From contig QZIY01000020.1 in NCBI GenBank assembly GCA_003599175.1, forward strand, positions 1 to 52,159: a stretch of DNA of 52,159 bases, written 5' to 3'. Made by a program: the position numbers and the translations under genes. Origin of the DNA: Candidatus Parcubacteria bacterium (GTDB taxonomy: Bacteria > Patescibacteriota > Minisyncoccia > Phycocordibacterales > UBA2100). The notes beneath the pieces are model-generated. The model was not told the origin of the DNA. It saw only the letters and a program-made list of their open reading frames with translations, and did not search any database. This document shows positions 36,884-46,097 of the stretch, piece after piece; position 1 is the first letter of the stretch; every line of letters begins with the position of its first letter.

Positions 36884-37810
36884 ATGAAAGTTTTAGTCAC
36901 TGGAGGCGCAGGATTTATCGGGTCGCATGTCGTCGACAAGCTCCTTTCGGATGGACACTCGGTTGCCGTCGTCGATGATTTTTCGTCGGGCAATGAGCTG
37001 AATGTCCGCAAAGGCGTGACGTATCACCGCACCAATCTCAATGATCCGAAACTTGCGGACGTGCTGAGAGAGGAAAAACCGGAAGCGATTTGTCATTTGG
37101 CGGCAAAGACCAATATGCGCGAATCGCTCGACGATCCATTTTCGGATATCGAAGGCAATGTGCGCGGACTCGTGGCGCTTCTCGAACTGGCTACTAAAAA
37201 GTACCCGATCAAAAAGTTTGTCTTTTCCTGCACCGGCGGCGCACTCTATGGTGATCCGGAGTATGTGCCGGTCGATGAAAACCATCCCACACGCCCTACT
37301 TCGCCTTACGGCATCTCCAAACTCTCCGGAGAAAAGTATCTCTATTATTACAACGCCGTGCACAATCTTCCGAGCATCTCTCTTCGCTACAGTAATGTGT
37401 ACGGACCGCGCAATGAACGCAAAAAACACAACGGCGCTGTCACGGTGTTCATCCAGCGAGTCCTCAAGGGAGAGCCAATCAAGATCAACGGCAGTGGTGA
37501 GCAAACGCGCGACTTTATCTTCGTCGAAGATGTTGCCCGTGCAAATGCGGCAGCTGTATCCGCAGATATCAAAGGTGCTGATGTGTGCAATATAAGCGGC
37601 GGCTCCGAGACGAGCGTGAATAGCATGATCGAGATCATCGAAAAACACGCAGGCAAAAAAGCGCAGGTCGAGCATGCGCCCGAAATCAAAGGCGAAATCA
37701 TGCGAAGTTTCATGTCGAATCAGAAAGCAAAGGATGTATTGGGGTGGTCGCCGAGCGCGAGTGTGGACGACGGTATCAAAAAGACTGTCGAGTACTTCGT
37801 AACGCTATAA
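36884..37810 (+). CDS. NAD-dependent sugar epimerase/dehydratase (GalE-like)
   Basis: VLVTGGAGFIGSHVVDKLL; HLAAKTNMRES; GALYGDPEYVPVDE; YGISKLSGEKYL. Confidence 0.9.
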   Translation: MKVLVTGGAGFIGSHVVDKLLSDGHSVAVVDDFSSGNELNVRKGVTYHRTNLNDPKLADVLREEKPEAICHLAAKTNMRESLDDPFSDIEGNVRGLVALLELATKKYPIKKFVFSCTGGALYGDPEYVPVDENHPTRPTSPYGISKLSGEKYLYYYNAVHNLPSISLRYSNVYGPRNERKKHNGAVTVFIQRVLKGEPIKINGSGEQTRDFIFVEDVARANAAAVSADIKGADVCNISGGSETSVNSMIEIIEKHAGKKAQVEHAPEIKGEIMRSFMSNQKAKDVLGWSPSASVDDGIKKTVEYFVTL

Positions 37811-37818
37811 CAAAGAGA

Positions 37819-37845
37819 AAGAGGATCGGCAGAGCCGATCCTCTT
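37819..37845. terminator. bidirectional terminator-like hairpin between convergent genes
   Basis: AAGAGGATCGGC-AGA-GCCGATCCTCTT perfect 12-bp stem. Confidence 0.8.
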
Positions 37846-37864
37846 ATGAAATGAACTGATTTTG

Positions 37865-38908
37865 TTATTGGTGCGCAATCTGCTCCATCACGTCGGCCAT
37901 CGTTGCTACGGCGTACCCAGGGCGAGGTTGGGCATCGCCGTATATAAGACGCTGTCGCGTAAGCATCATAAGACGCTCGTTCGTCTCCTTGAGATAACGC
38001 AGTATCTCGATCCTGAGATATTGCGGATCATCGGAGGCGACAAGCGCGGCAAGGCCTTGCTCGATCGGCTCCCATGCTTTGTCTCCAATCAATACCTGCT
38101 TTCGCTCCTGCAGGACCGACGGCCAGAACTCGATATTTGGTATCCTACGGATCGCTGCGCCGATCCCGAGTTCAGAGAGGAAACTGACCACAAGGTCAGC
38201 CCCGATCAGAAGCTGTGGCCCAGACAGCTCATTGCGTGTGATCAGGCGAGCAGTTATATGCGGTATGCTGTTCAACTGCTCGATGAGTCGATCATATGTT
38301 TCATCTCCGTCATCACCCGGATGACGCGACAGCACGAAATAGAATTTCCGATCAGGCAGTCCGATGAGCGCGGATCCGAGACCGCCCCAGAGCGCGATGT
38401 TTTGCTGGGGGAATTTCGTACCGGGACTCACGATCAATGTCTGTGCGCCGACGCCGAGCTCCGCACGAACCGTCTCGCGGTCTTTTTCGGGAAAATAGTA
38501 CATTTCGTGCATTGGGTTTCCGCTTACAAAGATGCGTACACTTTCTTTGTATAATCGCGCCGCGCCTTTTTTATCGGACGGCCCTATCACCGCGAGGGCA
38601 TCGATATCTCGCATCGAGTCATCTTCATGTGGCCGATGGTATACGAGATGCGTGTCAGCGTATCGCATGATCGGCACGTTGTACCGATGTGCCGCGCTGA
38701 TAGCCATACGCTCGATCCTGCCGCCGATGTCTGGGTCGGTCGCGAAGCCGCTCCAGAGTACGTGCGCGCTTTGAACCTCTTGTCCGACGTCGCGCTCGGA
38801 TGCGCGCATCAAGAGCGTACCTTCGTGTTTGCGCAGCATGAGCTCTCCCAGCAGTTTTTGGGCTGCGTTTACGGCTGCGGGATCACCGCATGCGAGCACT
38901 ACTTTCAT
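37865..38908 (-). CDS. hypothetical protein, possible GT-B fold
   Basis: MKVVLACGDPAAVNAAQKLL...TLIVSPGTKFPQQN...FVLSRHPGD...GADLVVSFLSELGIGAAIRRIP; AGGAG 5' of ATG. Confidence 0.55.
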   Translation of the reverse strand: MKVVLACGDPAAVNAAQKLLGELMLRKHEGTLLMRASERDVGQEVQSAHVLWSGFATDPDIGGRIERMAISAAHRYNVPIMRYADTHLVYHRPHEDDSMRDIDALAVIGPSDKKGAARLYKESVRIFVSGNPMHEMYYFPEKDRETVRAELGVGAQTLIVSPGTKFPQQNIALWGGLGSALIGLPDRKFYFVLSRHPGDDGDETYDRLIEQLNSIPHITARLITRNELSGPQLLIGADLVVSFLSELGIGAAIRRIPNIEFWPSVLQERKQVLIGDKAWEPIEQGLAALVASDDPQYLRIEILRYLKETNERLMMLTRQRLIYGDAQPRPGYAVATMADVMEQIAHQ

Positions 38909-39038
38909 CTGCCTCTCCTATCAGGCAGGGAACTCAACTCAATATTTTATACAACATTTTGTATGAAAATCAAATTTTCAGCAAATTACATCATGAACAT
39001 TTGATGATTGAGAAAACGTTTGATACATTTATGTCTCT

Positions 39039-39719
39039 ATGACCCCTGACGAAAAAGCAGACATCTCACGTGCACTCATCAAACTCACGCTCGAACGATA
39101 CCCGCGCGTATTCCTCGCATGCTCTTTCGGCAAAGACTCTCGCGTCTTGGTGGATCTTGCGACCTCGGTGAAGCCCGATGTCGAGATTTGCGGCATCGAT
39201 ACAGGATACGAATTCAAAGAGACGCTGGAATTTGCCAATGAACTCATCGAAAAGCGCAACCTCAATTTCAAATGGCTTCGCCCCACGCCCGAAGATGTGA
39301 AGCGTATCGATGAATACTATGGCGACAGCTTCATCAAAGACGATCAGTACAAATGCTGCGAGATGAAAATTCCAGCGATCAATAATGTCATCGGCGGATA
39401 CGATGCGTGGATCACAGGTCTCCGACGCGATGAGACGGAATTCCGCAAAAACACGGGCCTTATTGAGCAGGGCAAGATCGTGAAGGTGAATCCCATTGCA
39501 TTTTGGAATCACGATGATATCTGGACCTACATCAAAGACCACAAGCTTGAATATCACCCACTCTACGACAAAGGTTATCCGTCACTCGGCTGCGAGCCGT
39601 GCACAAAGGAGGGGAAGAACCAGAGTGGGGGCGGGCGACAGGGTAAATTCGAGCGCGCGGGCCGCTTCACTGGTACCGGCAATCAGGGACAAGAGTGCGG
39701 TTTGCATACCATGGTCTAA
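39039..39719 (+). CDS. cysH: phospho-/adenylylsulfate reductase (CysH family, APS-reductase-type cysteines)
   Basis: FLACSFGKDSRVLVDLA; YKCCEMKIPA; WITGLRRDE; KVNPIAFWNHDDIWTYI; YPSLGCEPCT; ECGLH. Confidence 0.9.
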   Translation: MTPDEKADISRALIKLTLERYPRVFLACSFGKDSRVLVDLATSVKPDVEICGIDTGYEFKETLEFANELIEKRNLNFKWLRPTPEDVKRIDEYYGDSFIKDDQYKCCEMKIPAINNVIGGYDAWITGLRRDETEFRKNTGLIEQGKIVKVNPIAFWNHDDIWTYIKDHKLEYHPLYDKGYPSLGCEPCTKEGKNQSGGGRQGKFERAGRFTGTGNQGQECGLHTMV

Positions 39720-39737
39720 AGCGGTAGTGTTCAGACC

Positions 39738-40919
39738 ATGGCAATAAAAAGTAAGAAGCTCCGTGTGCTCGTTTTGGGCGGTGATGGCTATCTGGGCTGG
39801 CCGACGGCGATGTATTTTTCCAATCGAGGTCACGAGGTCGCGGTTGTCGACAATTTCAATAAGCGAAAGTGGGAAGCGGAAGTTGATGCGGAGCCATTGA
39901 TGCCCATCCCATCACTTCAGGAGCGCATCCGTATCTGGAAGAAAACAACCGGCAAGAAAATCAAAATGTATGTCGGCGATCTCTGTCATGAGCGTTTTGT
40001 CGCGCGCGTGTTCGATGAGTTCAAGCCCGACACGATCATTCACTTTGGTGAGCAACCCTCAGCACCTTTCTCAATGATCGGCAACGAACGAGCAGTGGAG
40101 ACGCAGGTCAACAATGTTGTCGGCAATTTGAATGTAATCTTTGCGATGAAGCGCTCGACACCGAATGCACATCTTGTGAAGCTCGGCACGATGGGCGAAT
40201 ATGGCACGCCGAATATTGATATCGAAGAAGGATGGCTCGACATTACTCACAAGGGGCGCAGAGATCGTCTTCTCTTTCCCAAAAAGCCGGGGTCCTTCTA
40301 TCATCTCTCGAAAGTCCATGACAGCCACAATCTCGAATTTGCATGCCGCACGTGGGATCTTGCGGTGACCGATCTCAATCAGGGTGTCGTATATGGCATT
40401 GAGACGGAAGAGACAAAGATGGCGCCTGGTCTTCACACCTCATTCCACTACGATGATATTTTCGGTACCGCACTCAACCGCTTTTGTGTACAGGCGGTCG
40501 CTGGCTTGCCGATCACGCCGTATGGCAAAGGTGGACAGAAACGCGGGTTTCTCAACATCGTCGATACGCTCCGCTGCGTCGAGCTCGCAGCGCTCCACCC
40601 GGCGAAAAAGGGCGAGTTTCGCGTCTTCAACCAATTCACTGAAGTTTTTAGCGTCAACGAACTTGCAGAAACGGTGAAAGAGGCGGCGAAGAAAATGAAC
40701 ATCAAGGCGACAGTCAAGCACATCAAAAACCCGCGCAAGGAGCAGGAAGAGCACTACTACAAGCCGGTGCACACCGGCTTGCCTAAGCTCGGTCTCAAAC
40801 CGCACCTCCTCTCCGACGTCTTGGTCGAGAGCATGATCGCCAAAATCATTGAGCACAAAGATCACATTGAGGAAGAAATCATCATGCCGCGCGTGGTGTG
40901 GGAGAAAAAGAAGAACTAA
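39738..40919 (+). CDS. sqdB: UDP-sulfoquinovose synthase (SQD1/SqdB)
   Basis: VLGGDGYLGWPTAMY; HFGEQPSAPFSMI; KLGTMGEYGTPNIDIEEG; SFYHLSKVHDSHNLEF; TDLNQGVVYG; FGTALNRFCVQA; GEFRVFNQFTEVFSVNELA; EEHYY. Confidence 0.95.
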   Translation: MAIKSKKLRVLVLGGDGYLGWPTAMYFSNRGHEVAVVDNFNKRKWEAEVDAEPLMPIPSLQERIRIWKKTTGKKIKMYVGDLCHERFVARVFDEFKPDTIIHFGEQPSAPFSMIGNERAVETQVNNVVGNLNVIFAMKRSTPNAHLVKLGTMGEYGTPNIDIEEGWLDITHKGRRDRLLFPKKPGSFYHLSKVHDSHNLEFACRTWDLAVTDLNQGVVYGIETEETKMAPGLHTSFHYDDIFGTALNRFCVQAVAGLPITPYGKGGQKRGFLNIVDTLRCVELAALHPAKKGEFRVFNQFTEVFSVNELAETVKEAAKKMNIKATVKHIKNPRKEQEEHYYKPVHTGLPKLGLKPHLLSDVLVESMIAKIIEHKDHIEEEIIMPRVVWEKKKN

Positions 40920-40955
40920 CTTTCTTTTTTTTTAGGAGACCGCTAGACTGCCGGT

Positions 40956-41978
40956 ATGAGCAAAAAGGTCTCCTTAAACGGTAGGATGGTGGGCGAAGGC
41001 GAGCCCGTGTACATCATCGCTGAAGGTGGGCTTACGAATTGGGGGCAGCTCGATTTGGCAAAAAAGCAGGCGGATGCCGCTTTGGTGGCGAAATGCGACT
41101 CGGTGAAATATCAGGCACAGACGACCGAAGCACTGGTCTCGAAAGTTGCCTCGCCGTATTGGTACGATCGGCTCAAATATAAAGAGCTACCGCATGATCA
41201 ATTGCGCGAGCTGATGGAGTATTGTAAGGAAATCGGCATCCAAGGATTTATCACGGCGCATACGGAAGTCGATCTCGAATTTCTTGACAAAGATTTAAAT
41301 ATTCCATTTCACAAAATCGGGTCAGGCGAATCACTCAACTTCGAATTTTTGGAAAAAGTTGGTGCGTGCAAAAAACCGGTCATCATGTCGCTCGGACTTC
41401 ATGTATCGATCGACGAAGTCAAAGAATCTGTTGCAGCGCTCGAGCGGGGAGGTACGCGCGACATTGTGCTCATGCATTGCAACACTATCTACCCGACTCC
41501 GTGGGAGATCATGGATCTTTCAATCATTCAAAAATTGAAAGAGACTTTTGATTATCCGATTGGCTATTCGGATCACACACCGGGCTGGCACATTCCTCTC
41601 GCTGCCGTTGCGCTCGGTGCCACTGTGATCGAGAAGCATCTTTCGTTTGACCTCACCGACGAACGCTCATTTGACTCTGCGGTTTCGTGCACACCAGAAA
41701 CCTTGATTACGATGGTGGAACAATTGAGGCAAGTAGATGCGGCAAGATTTGATCGCAAGGGCGAGCGGCCAAACGCTATTTTGAAAGGGCGTGAATGGGC
41801 GCGGCAATCGATCGTGGCGACGACGAACATCGCAAAGGGAACTGAGATCACTCGCGAGATGCTTACGGTAAAGCGACCAGGAACAGGACTCCCGCCGGAA
41901 AAGGTTGCAGACATCGTCGGCAAAACGGCGACGCGAAATATCGGTGAAGACGAATTGATTCTGGAATCTGACTTTTAA
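40956..41978 (+). CDS. neuB: NeuB-family nonulosonate synthase with SAF domain
   Basis: YIIAEGGLTNWGQLDLAKKQADAA; HKIGSGE; LMHCNTIYPTP; IGYSDHTPG; EKHLSFD; SAF-like IVATTNIAKGTEITREMLTVKRPGTGL. Confidence 0.9.
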   Translation: MSKKVSLNGRMVGEGEPVYIIAEGGLTNWGQLDLAKKQADAALVAKCDSVKYQAQTTEALVSKVASPYWYDRLKYKELPHDQLRELMEYCKEIGIQGFITAHTEVDLEFLDKDLNIPFHKIGSGESLNFEFLEKVGACKKPVIMSLGLHVSIDEVKESVAALERGGTRDIVLMHCNTIYPTPWEIMDLSIIQKLKETFDYPIGYSDHTPGWHIPLAAVALGATVIEKHLSFDLTDERSFDSAVSCTPETLITMVEQLRQVDAARFDRKGERPNAILKGREWARQSIVATTNIAKGTEITREMLTVKRPGTGLPPEKVADIVGKTATRNIGEDELILESDF

Positions 41979-41987
41979 TCCCACGCC

Positions 41988-43451
41988 ATGATCCTTTTTT
42001 TTCGCGAGCATCGTCGTGTGTTGATTGCACTTCTTTTTGTACTCCTCATACATCAGGCGTCGTTTCTCTATTTTGATCACTTGAGTGCCCAAAATCCGAC
42101 CGCCTCGGCATATCCGATTTTTGCAGGGGATTCGGCAACGTATGTGGAGATGAGTGAATCGCTGCTTGTGGGGAAGGGACTTGCCGGGGAAGACGGAGCT
42201 CTACAGCGCGCATACCCGCCGGGGTATGCTGCATTTTTGGCTGTTTCGAAAGCGATCACTGGCTCATATACCTTTGCTGCGATCATACAAATCTTTGCAA
42301 CGCTCGGGGCTGCGTTCTTGATCTATCTCATGACGCTGAAGTTTGTCTCAAGGGGGTGGGCGATCGCAGCGGCAATGTTCTACGGCCTTGATCCGTCGGT
42401 CATCTTTGCATCGACGACACTGTTTTCTGATGCGCTCTTTAGCGCGATGATCGTCGCGGTCGTGTACATGCTCTTTTTTGCGGAGCGTCCGCCCGTCCTA
42501 GTGCGATCTGCAATTGCCGGGTTTTTGCTCGATGCCGCAACTCTCGTTCGGCCGATAGGAGAATTTTTGCTAATTGTGCTACCGGTTCTCTTCGTGATAT
42601 TGAGTTGGATCGAAATACGTACGCGGGGAAGGAAAGGAAAAATTATGATATATCATAATTTTTTACCTGCGGTCGTATGCGCGCTCACGGCACTTATCAT
42701 TGTAGTGCCTTGGGTGTATCGCAACTATTCGATCTTCGGTGTGCCCGAAATAGCGCACGTCGGCGCGAATAATCTTCTGTACTACAACGCGCGACAATTT
42801 CTACTGTTTGAAGAAATGAACACGCTGAATCCTCTGGCGGCGCTTAAGGCAGCACGCGCACAAACAGATCTGCAGCTTGCGGCCGTTGATGCGCGAATAG
42901 CTGAGGAGCTAGAAAAGGCGACGCCGCCGGGTCAGATGAGCACGAATTATGAAGGCGCTGTCGCAAAGCGTCTTCTTCTCGAGCATCCGATTTTGTACGG
43001 CTACTACCACAGTGTCAACATCGTACCGTTTTTCATCACAAGCTCTGTCGCTGCATATCAGCAGTATGTTATGCAGGCGAGAGATTCGAGTGGATTTTAT
43101 GCGCCGACGTTTTCAGCGCTCTGGCAAAACCTGCGGGATATGAAAGATAGGTTCGCGACACGCGATTGGGGAGGACTCGTTGCAGCGGCCAGCGCTGTTG
43201 CACCTATTGCACTCGAAATGCTTTTCTGGATCATCGTGACGTTGCTTGCCGCTGGTGCAGTGATGCTGCGGTGGCGCGATCCGCGCGTCATCCTTTTTGC
43301 GCTCTTGGTGTTGTATTTTGCGTTCCTCACCGGGCCTGTTGCGATCGCACGTTATCGCATTCCAGCGGAACCGTACCTCTTTATCCTTGCGGGGATTGCG
43401 CTTTCGGCACTCGTTGATCGTATCAAAGCAACATATGGTTCCACTCGATAA
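41988..43451 (+). CDS. multi-TM PMT/ArnT-like glycosyltransferase
   Basis: GDSATYVEMSESLLVGKGL...YPPGYAAFLAV; many TM helices. Confidence 0.75.
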   Translation: MILFFREHRRVLIALLFVLLIHQASFLYFDHLSAQNPTASAYPIFAGDSATYVEMSESLLVGKGLAGEDGALQRAYPPGYAAFLAVSKAITGSYTFAAIIQIFATLGAAFLIYLMTLKFVSRGWAIAAAMFYGLDPSVIFASTTLFSDALFSAMIVAVVYMLFFAERPPVLVRSAIAGFLLDAATLVRPIGEFLLIVLPVLFVILSWIEIRTRGRKGKIMIYHNFLPAVVCALTALIIVVPWVYRNYSIFGVPEIAHVGANNLLYYNARQFLLFEEMNTLNPLAALKAARAQTDLQLAAVDARIAEELEKATPPGQMSTNYEGAVAKRLLLEHPILYGYYHSVNIVPFFITSSVAAYQQYVMQARDSSGFYAPTFSALWQNLRDMKDRFATRDWGGLVAAASAVAPIALEMLFWIIVTLLAAGAVMLRWRDPRVILFALLVLYFAFLTGPVAIARYRIPAEPYLFILAGIALSALVDRIKATYGSTR

Positions 43452-44517
43452 TCAGGCTCGTATATTCGTCGGATTTGTCGTTGCACTCATCGTGCTCTAT
43501 GCCATTGCGTTCGTCGTCTTGCAGCCGGCGCTGCGCACCGGCGGGGATGCGCCTTCATATGTTGCGGGAGCCGAGGTGCTCTCCGGAGGCGCGCCGAACG
43601 CCGACTTTATGGTTAATCGCATATTGACCGCTCCCTTGACGCTCACGGGAATTGCGATCTTCAAGTACATAACGGGTGATTACTACGAGGGCTGGGTGAT
43701 TCTCAACGCTATATTCTTTTTTGCACTCGGTCTTGTTAGTTTTTTCATGCTACGAACTTTTTTCGGATCAAAGGTTGCCGCGATTGGCGCGATCTTGCTG
43801 TGCGCGAATTACGACGTCCTCACTTTCGGCATTGCGCCGCTCTCCGATATAGGCGGATGGTTTTTTTATCTCCTCGCGCTTTTCTTTATTACAAAATTCG
43901 TAGCCGGAGAGTCTGAGTGCAATTTTGTATACGCAGGGCTTGCGATCGGCTTTGGCGCGCTTTTCAAAGAGTATGCGTTCCTCGCCGTGATACCGATTGC
44001 GGCGCTTCTCTTGTATGAATATGGTCGCGATCTGCGCGAACTCGTGAAGCATGCATTTCTTCCGGCGCTCGCCGCAACGCTCCCGGTGCTTATCACACAT
44101 GTTGCAGTGTTCTTTACCCTTCATTACACGTACCTCGATTGGTATCTATACAATAAGCATCAGTACGCGTACCAGAGCTGGCTTCCCAATGCGATCAAAA
44201 GTTTTGGCTCGGTGCTGAATCTCTTGGCTATTCCCGCGGCATTGGGGTTCGCATTGTTCGTGTGGTCATGGAAACTCGATCGTTTTGCAGTGTTTGTCGT
44301 CTCACTCATCATTCCAGCGCTATGGATTCTCGTGTGGCCGTCAATCACGCAGCGCGTTGTCTTCCTTGCAGTGCCAACGGCAGTCATCTTAAGCTGCATC
44401 GCTTTCAAGCGGTACGAGCGATATATATGGTGGTTTGCGCCGATCCTCCTTATCTATGTGGCGATTTCACTCACGCTTGATGCCTATCTCCTCGGGGTTA
44501 TAAACTTGCCGCTCTGA
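43435..44517 (+). CDS. multi-TM membrane protein, PMT/GT39-like
   Basis: GGDAPSYVAGAEVLSGGAPNADFMVNRIL; many TM helices. Confidence 0.6.
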   Translation: MVPLDNQARIFVGFVVALIVLYAIAFVVLQPALRTGGDAPSYVAGAEVLSGGAPNADFMVNRILTAPLTLTGIAIFKYITGDYYEGWVILNAIFFFALGLVSFFMLRTFFGSKVAAIGAILLCANYDVLTFGIAPLSDIGGWFFYLLALFFITKFVAGESECNFVYAGLAIGFGALFKEYAFLAVIPIAALLLYEYGRDLRELVKHAFLPALAATLPVLITHVAVFFTLHYTYLDWYLYNKHQYAYQSWLPNAIKSFGSVLNLLAIPAALGFALFVWSWKLDRFAVFVVSLIIPALWILVWPSITQRVVFLAVPTAVILSCIAFKRYERYIWWFAPILLIYVAISLTLDAYLLGVINLPL

Positions 44518-44533
44518 GGTATACTGGCAGCAT

Positions 44534-45601
44534 ATGACCAAGGCGCTGCTCCGACAGATTTTTCTCATCGCGCTCGTGATCGGATCGGGTGTCTTGGTCT
44601 TCTACATATTGGCGCCCTTCCTGGCGCCGATTGCGCTCGGCATCATCTTTGCGGTTCTCCTCCACCCGCTCTATCTCAAAATCTGCGATGCGATCGGCGG
44701 CCAAGAAACGCTCGGTTCGCTCCTCACGGTGCTTTTCTGCGGTCTCGTACTTCTCATCCCCGTCGGTTACCTTGGGTTTCAACTCATCCAGGAAGCGCAA
44801 GGGATCTACATGAACATAGCGGGAGGAGGCCTCCAGACAGTGCAATTGCAATTTCTCCAGCGCGTCGAGCCCTGGCTGACCGCATACATCCCCGACGCAC
44901 TGCCATGGCTCCTGCAATCGATGCAAGATATCAGTTCGTACACGCAACAGGGGATCGTGTGGCTCATGCAGCATATGGGTGTCGCGTTTTCGGGCATCTC
45001 CTCATTTTTCCTCCAGACATTTATTTTCCTCATGACGCTCTACTACCTCCTGCGCGATGGCGGCCGCTTGAAGCGCGTGATCATCGAGAACAGTCCGCTC
45101 TCCAGAGAAGATGACGAAATGGTGTTTGCCGAACTCGGCCGTTCGGTGAACTCGGTCGTGAAAGGCAAGCTCCTGATCGCCATCATCCAGGGCATCTTTG
45201 CGGGCATCGGACTTGCGGTCTTTGGCGTCCCCAACTCGATTTTCTGGGGACTCGTCGCGACGCTCTTCTCACTGATTCCGCCTTTTGGTACCGCATTTGT
45301 GCTGGCGCCCGCTGTTTTGTATCTCTTTGCGATCGGAACGATTCCCGCCGCTATCGGGCTCGCGATCTGGAGCGGTATTGCCGGCCTCATCGACAACGTG
45401 CTTGGGCCGAAGCTTATGACTTCGGGTACACAATTCCACCCGCTTCTCATGCTTGTCTCCGTCCTCGGGGGTCTTGCCTTTTTCGGCCCCGTCGGACTTT
45501 TCTTGGGTCCCATTGCCGTTTCGTTCTTCCTCACGCTCCTTTCGCTCTATCGACACTTCCTTGAAGGAGCGCCGATGCCGGTGTCAGAATCGACACCATG
45601 A
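44534..45601 (+). CDS. AI-2E transporter (PerM) family membrane protein
   Basis: YILAPFLAPIALGIIFAVLLHPLY; VVKGKLLIAIIQGIFAGIGLAVFGVPNSIFWGL; GPVGLFLGPIAVSFF. Confidence 0.9.
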   Translation: MTKALLRQIFLIALVIGSGVLVFYILAPFLAPIALGIIFAVLLHPLYLKICDAIGGQETLGSLLTVLFCGLVLLIPVGYLGFQLIQEAQGIYMNIAGGGLQTVQLQFLQRVEPWLTAYIPDALPWLLQSMQDISSYTQQGIVWLMQHMGVAFSGISSFFLQTFIFLMTLYYLLRDGGRLKRVIIENSPLSREDDEMVFAELGRSVNSVVKGKLLIAIIQGIFAGIGLAVFGVPNSIFWGLVATLFSLIPPFGTAFVLAPAVLYLFAIGTIPAAIGLAIWSGIAGLIDNVLGPKLMTSGTQFHPLLMLVSVLGGLAFFGPVGLFLGPIAVSFFLTLLSLYRHFLEGAPMPVSESTP

Positions 45602-46053
45602 CGGACACTGAAATCGTGACATCGCCCGAAACGCAAAAAGCACCGAGCATGATGACGCTCGGATCTCCCGCGCTTCATGAATTCATCCGTTATTTCGCCG
45701 CGTCGCTCATCGCGCTTGTCGTCGATATTGTCGGCTTGTGGCTGCTTACGGAATTCTTGGATGTGCCATATCTCGTCTCCGCTGCGATATCCTTCCTCCT
45801 CGGCCTCATCATCGTCTACATCGCAAGCATCTACTGGGTATTCGAAGCACGTTCGATACGGAGCCCTGCCGCCGAATTCGGCATCTTTCTCGTGATTGGT
45901 CTTATAGGTCTCGGAATCAACGAGCTGATACTCGGACTCTTGACTGAATACGCCGGGCTCTACTACATGATCTCCAAAATCGCGAGCGTGTTCGTCGTCT
46001 TTACGTGGAACTTCTTCGCGCGGAAATACGTGCTTTTTGCAAAGGCGCGATAA
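45598..46053 (+). CDS. GtrA-like flippase
   Basis: FIRYFAASLIALVVDIVGLWLLTEF; YYMISKIASVFVVFTWNFFARKYVLF. Confidence 0.88.
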   Translation: MTDTEIVTSPETQKAPSMMTLGSPALHEFIRYFAASLIALVVDIVGLWLLTEFLDVPYLVSAAISFLLGLIIVYIASIYWVFEARSIRSPAAEFGIFLVIGLIGLGINELILGLLTEYAGLYYMISKIASVFVVFTWNFFARKYVLFAKAR

Positions 46054-46065
46054 GCATTGTATAAT
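46037..46065 (+). promoter_or_regulatory. sigma70-type promoter
   Basis: TTGCAA-N17-TATAAT upstream of the SD-led gene at 46098 (GGAAGGAGAGAAG-ATG). Confidence 0.7.
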
Positions 46066-46097
46066 AAACAAAGCCAACACAACGGGAAGGAGAGAAG

